Assembly: GCA_900546215.1 (NCBI GenBank)
Contig: URCD01000092.1
Location: forward strand, 1 to 9,111
DNA length: 9,111 nucleotides
From: an uncultured Eubacteriales bacterium
GTDB lineage: Bacteria; Bacillota; Clostridia; Lachnospirales; Anaerotignaceae
Reading direction: 5' to 3'
Part shown: in pieces, positions 6,021 through 9,111 of the stretch
How the letters are laid out: each line of letters starts with the position of its first letter
How positions within the stretch are numbered: position 1 is the first letter of the stretch
Notes under the pieces: model-generated
What the model was told of the DNA's origin: nothing
The model's input: only the letters and a program-made list of their open reading frames with translations
Databases searched by the model: none
Program-made: the position numbers and the translations under genes

Positions 6021-7115
6021 ATGGAAGCACTTACACATATGCATGGCGGCGACCTTGACGCTATTGAAAGGGTCTATGGAATACCCAAAAACGAAATATC
6101 AGATTTCAGCGGCAACATCAATCCGCTTGGCTTTCCAAAAGCCGCCGCTGAAAAATTGGCTCAAAATATATCTATTGTTTGCAACTATCCAGACAAGAAG
6201 TATCTGGCACTTAGAGAAAGTATTGGTGCTTATACAGGCGCAAAGTCTCAAAATATTGTTGTCGGCAACGGTTCGACCGAGCTTATATCTACATTCATCA
6301 AATCCGTCGGAGCTAAAAAATCAGTAATTATGGGGCCCGCCTATTCTGAATATGAAAATGCTGTTAAGATAATAGGTAGCGAATACGAATACTTTGAACT
6401 GCGTGAGGACGAAAATTTTGTTCCAAATGCGGACAGGCTAATCTCAGTTCTAAATGAGGATGTCGGCCTCTTTATCGCGTGTAATCCAAATAATCCAACA
6501 GGAACAGCCATAACAGTAAGCGAAATGAGAAAAATACTTACTCACTGTAAAAAACACGGAATAAGTGTGATGATTGATGAAACCTATATTGAGTTTAGCG
6601 ATGACCTTGATAAAATATGTTCAATTCCTCTTGCAGATGAATTTGACAATCTGTTTGTAATAAGGGGAATATCTAAGTTTTTTGCAGCACCAGGGCTGAG
6701 GCTTGGATACGGCATAACCTCCAGCAAGAAATTCCATCAGCTTTTAGCTGAAAACCAGGATCCCTGGTCTGTGAATATACTGGCAAGCTATGCCGGAGAG
6801 CTTATATTCAGCGATAAACAATTTATCGAAAAAACTAAAAAGCTGATATCTTCCGAAAGAAAGAAAATTTACGAGGAACTCAGAACCTGGAAAAATATTA
6901 AAGTGTATAAATCATCGTCTAATTTTATCCTTGCCAGGCTTCTGACTGACAGGGTAACAGCGGCACAGATTTTTGACTATATGGTGCGCAGAAAAATGGT
7001 AATAAGAGATGCGGCGTCATTTACTTTTCTCGATGAAGGATATATAAGATTTTGCATCCTGTCTCCCGATGAAAATGATAGATTAATTTCAGAGCTTAAG
7101 TCAATAGTTGAATGA
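6021..7115 (+). CDS. PLP-dependent fold-type I enzyme, CobD-like (threonine-phosphate decarboxylase / histidinol-phosphate aminotransferase family)
   Basis: Cytosolic 364-residue PLP enzyme. An N-terminal HGG (8-10) followed by ISDFSGNINPLGFP is typical of CobD-type threonine-phosphate decarboxylases, which make (R)-1-aminopropan-2-yl phosphate for cobalamin. Fold-type I landmarks are GNGSTE (92-97), CNPNNPTG (154-161), DETY (186-189), the PLP-binding lysine K219 in GISKFF, APGLRLGY (223-230) and a C-terminal YIRFCI that carries the substrate-carboxylate arginine. The histidinol-phosphate aminotransferase family is close, so the reaction is not certain. I chose the ATG at 6021 because AGAGG (6009-6013) lies seven bases upstream; an in-frame ATG at 6003 has no Shine-Dalgarno and adds six residues. 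It follows the unknown 510-residue gene by 21 bp and ends in a strong terminator. No cobalamin or histidine genes lie nearby. Confidence 0.85.
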   Translation: MEALTHMHGGDLDAIERVYGIPKNEISDFSGNINPLGFPKAAAEKLAQNISIVCNYPDKKYLALRESIGAYTGAKSQNIVVGNGSTELISTFIKSVGAKKSVIMGPAYSEYENAVKIIGSEYEYFELREDENFVPNADRLISVLNEDVGLFIACNPNNPTGTAITVSEMRKILTHCKKHGISVMIDETYIEFSDDLDKICSIPLADEFDNLFVIRGISKFFAAPGLRLGYGITSSKKFHQLLAENQDPWSVNILASYAGELIFSDKQFIEKTKKLISSERKKIYEELRTWKNIKVYKSSSNFILARLLTDRVTAAQIFDYMVRRKMVIRDAASFTFLDEGYIRFCILSPDENDRLISELKSIVE

Positions 7116-7118
7116 TAG

Positions 7119-7145
7119 AAAGTACCGGATAAACCGGTACTTTTT
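7119..7145 (+). terminator. Rho-independent terminator of the 4467-7115 operon
   Basis: A perfect 10-bp stem (AAAGTACCGG 7119-7128 with CCGGTACTTT 7134-7143) with loop ATAAA ends in a T run at 7141-7145, starting three bases after the stop codon of the CobD-like gene. It separates that operon from the BlaI promoter. Confidence 0.92.
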
Positions 7146-7155
7146 AATTCATCAA

Positions 7156-7229
7156 TTATAAGACAACTGTAGTATTGACATATAAATTAAACAATGCTAC
7201 TATTACTTTATACTACTATTGTCTTATAA
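7156..7229. repeat. Promoter-flanking inverted repeat, probable BlaI-family operators
   Basis: The left arm, 7156-7174 (TTATAAGACAACTGTAGTA), and right arm, 7211-7229 (TACTACTATTGTCTTATAA), are reverse complements at 17 of 19 positions, with 36 bp between them. The spacer holds exactly the -35 to +1 region of the blaI promoter. The left arm contains GACAACTGTA, one mismatch from the TACANNTGTA core known for BlaI/MecI; the right arm is more degenerate at the centre. The right arm also forms part of a 16-bp tandem direct repeat (7197-7212 and 7213-7228, 13 of 16 identical). The most likely role is autorepression by the BlaI-like product; looping between arms is a further inference. Confidence 0.72.
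7175..7203 (+). promoter_or_regulatory. Sigma-A promoter of the BlaI/M56 operon
   Basis: A perfect -35 TTGACA (7175-7180) and a -10 TACTAT (7198-7203) are separated by 17 bp, with a predicted start near 7210. The -35 directly abuts the left operator arm and the right arm begins at the predicted start site, so repressor binding should block polymerase. Confidence 0.85.
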
Positions 7230-7241
7230 AGAGGTGAACAA

Positions 7242-7607
7242 ATGAAAACAAAGCTTGTAGACTCAGAACTTAAGGTTATGGACGTTATTTGGAAGGAAGG
7301 TGAAGCAACAGCAAAGCATATATCTGATATAATAAACCAAAAATATGGCTGGAACATCAATACTACCTATACACTTATAAAGCGTTGTATTAAAAAAGGA
7401 GCTGTAGCACGTACAGAACCCAATTTTATGTGCCGTCCTCTTATTAGCAGGGATGATGTACAAAAGGAAGCTGTATCTGAACTTGTTGAAAAAGTCTTTG
7501 ACGGCTCCGCAGAAAAGCTTTTTGCATCGTTGCTTGGTAGCAGTACTCTTTCAAAAGAAGAAATTGATAATCTCAAGCGTATTGTAAATGATCTGGACGG
7601 TGATTAA
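7242..7607 (+). CDS. BlaI/MecI/CopY-family winged-helix repressor
   Basis: Cytosolic dimeric DNA-binding repressor, 121 residues, typical for BlaI/MecI. The winged helix occupies about residues 1-72: LVDSELKVMDVIWKEGEATA is the family's first helix pair, NINTTYTLIKRCIKKGAV (38-55) is the recognition helix region, and a wing runs through RTEPNFMCRPLIS. The C-terminal dimerisation helices (about 73-121) include VSELVEKVFDGSAEKLFASLL and LSKEEIDNLKRIV. The Asn-Phe bond cleaved in staphylococcal BlaI/MecI is not visible at the equivalent place (about 90-98), so release from DNA may use another bond or mechanism. The ATG has GAGGTG (7231-7236) five bases upstream. It is the first gene of a two-gene operon with the M56 protease and is probably autoregulated through the flanking inverted repeat. 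Its other targets are unknown; no beta-lactamase lies nearby. Confidence 0.93.
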   Translation: MKTKLVDSELKVMDVIWKEGEATAKHISDIINQKYGWNINTTYTLIKRCIKKGAVARTEPNFMCRPLISRDDVQKEAVSELVEKVFDGSAEKLFASLLGSSTLSKEEIDNLKRIVNDLDGD

Positions 7608-7608
7608 C

Positions 7609-8967
7609 GTGAGCTTGATAGAAATGAGCCTAACTGCATCCTTAATGATTTTTTCTGCTTTATTAATCAGAACATTAATTAAAAATCGTATTCCATGGTT
7701 TTCGTATGTATTAATATGGTATATGGTTATATTACGGCTGCTTATTCCATTTAAGTTTACAGTAAATTTAAGCTTACCTGCAGACAAAATTCTTTATTCG
7801 TTTGTGCAATCAGATGCCTTAGAACCCTTATTAACAGGTTCTCCAAGAGTAATCAATATGATTGTACCGAATACAGAGGCTGTGTCTAATCTATTTTTGC
7901 CAATGAAATATATATGGTTAACCGGAGTATTATTTTTTTCAGCCTATTTCCTCTTTATATACATAAGATGGAGTCTAAAATTTAAGGCCGGAATTGAGAT
8001 TACAGACTTAGTAAAAGTAAGTGACAGATTTAATACTGTTAGAAAAGTAAAAGTTTACAAATGCAGTAATCTATCATCACCGTTAACTTATGGTACGATA
8101 TATCCAAAAATATTTATACCTGATAATATGGACATAAGTGATTTAAACACCCTCAGATATGTAGTCTGTCACGAGTATATACATATTAAAAGATTTGACT
8201 CTTTGACAAAGCTTTTGATAATATCAGCCTTATGCCTGCACTGGTTTAATCCTATGGTATGGATATTTTTTATATTTGCTAACCGAGATTTGGAAATCTC
8301 ATGCGACGAAGCTGTTATAAAAAAATTTGGTATTGAAAGAAGCAAGGAGTACGCCTTAGCTTTGATAAAAATGGAAGAGATTAAGGCTGACAAAAGCGTT
8401 TCCTTACATAGCTGTTTCAATACAAACATAGTAAAAGAAAGGATAGTCAAAATTATGAAAGCAAAAAAGAAAAGTAAAATTTCAAAGACTTTGGCTTTTG
8501 TTATAGTTGCTGCAAATGCGGTTATATTTTCTCCAGTTATTATATCAGCTCATGAACTTAAAAATGGGATTCTCATAGAAACAGAACCAGCTTTTATTTG
8601 GCCTGCTGGGAGCTGTAAAGTGGTTACAGGCAAATATGGTGAAAATGAATTAAATAAAACATTTCATAATCATATAGATATAAGCGGAGATAATGCAGAA
8701 GGTTCAGCAGTATTTGCATCAGCCAGCGGAATCATTGAAGAAGCAGGCTATGATACCATAAACGGCAACTACATTATAATAAATCATGGGAATGGATATA
8801 AAACCTTCTATTCTCACTGCCAGGAACTTAATGTCAATGTAAATGATACAGTAAATCAAGGAGATACCATAGCCACAATAGGAAAAACGGGTTCTGTTAC
8901 AGGATACTGTCTTGCATTTGGCATTATAAATAATGGCGATTACATTAATCCTTTGGACTTGCTGTAA
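7609..8967 (+). CDS. BlaR1-type M56 membrane metalloprotease with degenerate LytM/M23 sensor domain
   Basis: Probable transmembrane sensor-protease partner of the BlaI-like repressor. Numbering residues from the in-frame ATG at 7588, membrane helices lie near 11-30, 40-58, 112-134, 211-231 and 303-321. The M56 zinc site HEYIH (205-209) and a downstream SCDEAV (238-243) are intact, as in BlaR1. After the last helix, residues about 325-459 form an external LytM/M23 domain: HNHID (360-364), EGSAVFASASG, INHGNGYKTFYSH (398-410) and DTVNQGDTIATIGKTG. The expected HxH near the end is replaced by C441-L-A443, so a zinc ligand and a catalytic His are lost; it more likely binds the cell wall than cuts it (inference). 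GTG at 7609 is preferred because GGTGAT (7599-7604) lies just upstream, one base after the blaI stop, giving 452 residues; ATG 7588 has no ribosome site. M56-M23 fusions occur in Clostridia as I recall, but I know of no characterised one. Confidence 0.9.
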   Translation: MSLIEMSLTASLMIFSALLIRTLIKNRIPWFSYVLIWYMVILRLLIPFKFTVNLSLPADKILYSFVQSDALEPLLTGSPRVINMIVPNTEAVSNLFLPMKYIWLTGVLFFSAYFLFIYIRWSLKFKAGIEITDLVKVSDRFNTVRKVKVYKCSNLSSPLTYGTIYPKIFIPDNMDISDLNTLRYVVCHEYIHIKRFDSLTKLLIISALCLHWFNPMVWIFFIFANRDLEISCDEAVIKKFGIERSKEYALALIKMEEIKADKSVSLHSCFNTNIVKERIVKIMKAKKKSKISKTLAFVIVAANAVIFSPVIISAHELKNGILIETEPAFIWPAGSCKVVTGKYGENELNKTFHNHIDISGDNAEGSAVFASASGIIEEAGYDTINGNYIIINHGNGYKTFYSHCQELNVNVNDTVNQGDTIATIGKTGSVTGYCLAFGIINNGDYINPLDLL

Positions 8968-8973
8968 ACAATA

Positions 8974-9009
8974 AAGAGGTACGCATTTTGCGTACCTCTT
9001 ACTTTTTTT
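8974..9009 (+). terminator. Strong rho-independent terminator of the BlaI/M56 operon, convergent with the tRNA
   Basis: A perfect 11-bp stem (AAGAGGTACGC 8974-8984 with GCGTACCTCTT 8990-9000) with loop ATTTT is followed by seven T residues (9003-9009), starting six bases after the stop codon. On the minus strand the same hairpin is followed by a T-rich TATTGTTTA, so it may also back up termination of the tRNA transcript. Confidence 0.93.
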
Positions 9010-9019
9010 CATGAAAAAA

Positions 9020-9094
9020 TCGGGGTGACAAGACTTGAACTTGCGACCTCCTGGTCCCTAACCAGGCGCGCTAACCAAACTACGCTACACCCCG
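9020..9094 (-). tRNA. tRNA-Pro, anticodon AGG
   Basis: The minus strand folds as a complete 75-base cloverleaf. The acceptor stem is CGGGGTG with CACCCCG and discriminator A (9020). The D stem is GCGT/GCGC with loop AGTTTGGTTA. The anticodon stem is CCTGG/CCAGG with loop TTAGGGA, giving anticodon AGG at 34-36. The variable loop is AGGTC, and the T arm is GCAAG/CTTGT with TTCAAGT. C1-G72, A73 and G35-G36-G37 are bacterial proline identity elements. The 3' CCA is not encoded; a run of six T residues (9019-9014 on the minus strand) follows directly. AGG would read CCU, or CCU/CCC/CCA if A34 is deaminated to inosine. Its promoter is not evident in the 17 bases before the window edge, so it may belong to a longer tRNA transcript. 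Confidence 0.95.
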
Positions 9095-9111
9095 AAATTA
9101 ATAACAAAATA

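Noticed and set aside
7588..7608. ATG start for the M56 protease, overlapping the end of blaI by 20 bases.
   Set aside because: No ribosome site lies upstream; GTG 7609 has GGTGAT just before it. It cannot be fully excluded, and choosing it adds seven residues.
9004..9019. Perfect 16-bp palindrome TTTTTTCATGAAAAAA.
   Set aside because: It is explained as the T tract of the M56 operon terminator meeting the T tract after the convergent tRNA.

Overview
The window looks like chromosomal DNA of a low-GC Bacillota, most likely Clostridia. The evidence is AT-rich intergenic DNA with strong Shine-Dalgarno sites, TTG/GTG starts, sigma-A-type promoters, and families common in that group (PheB-type ACT protein, BlaI/M56 pair, UPF0104-type membrane protein). 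Genus cannot be fixed from the sequence. No insertion sequence, CRISPR array, phage gene or rRNA was seen.

The left half is read leftward (minus strand). From right to left it holds a small membrane-anchored protein of unknown function ending in a clear terminator (3759-3785), a HAD-family phosphatase/mutase with its own promoter, and a tight amino-acid operon pheB-thrB-lysC with its own promoter (2975-3003). After 80 bp without a convincing terminator comes the start of an LPG-synthase/UPF0104-type membrane protein that runs off the left edge. Homoserine dehydrogenase (hom), which links the LysC and ThrB steps, is absent.

The centre and right are read rightward. Divergent from the small membrane protein is a two-gene unit. 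Its first gene is a 510-residue protein I do not recognise as a whole; its C-terminus resembles the pRiA4b ORF-3 fold. The second is a CobD-like PLP-dependent enzyme (threonine-phosphate decarboxylase or histidinol-phosphate aminotransferase type) outside any cobalamin or histidine cluster. The unit ends in a 10-bp-stem terminator (7119-7145).

Next is a self-contained signalling cassette: a BlaI/MecI-type repressor and a BlaR1-like M56 membrane metalloprotease. The external sensor of the protease is a LytM/M23 domain that has lost both histidines of its HxH motif. The cassette promoter is bracketed by near-identical 19-bp inverted arms, presumably the repressor's operators. It ends in a strong terminator that converges on a minus-strand proline tRNA with the unusual bacterial anticodon AGG.

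The most interesting items are the BlaI/M56 cassette with its apparently non-catalytic M23 sensor and promoter-flanking operators, the unknown protein paired with the orphan CobD-like enzyme, and tRNA-Pro(AGG).
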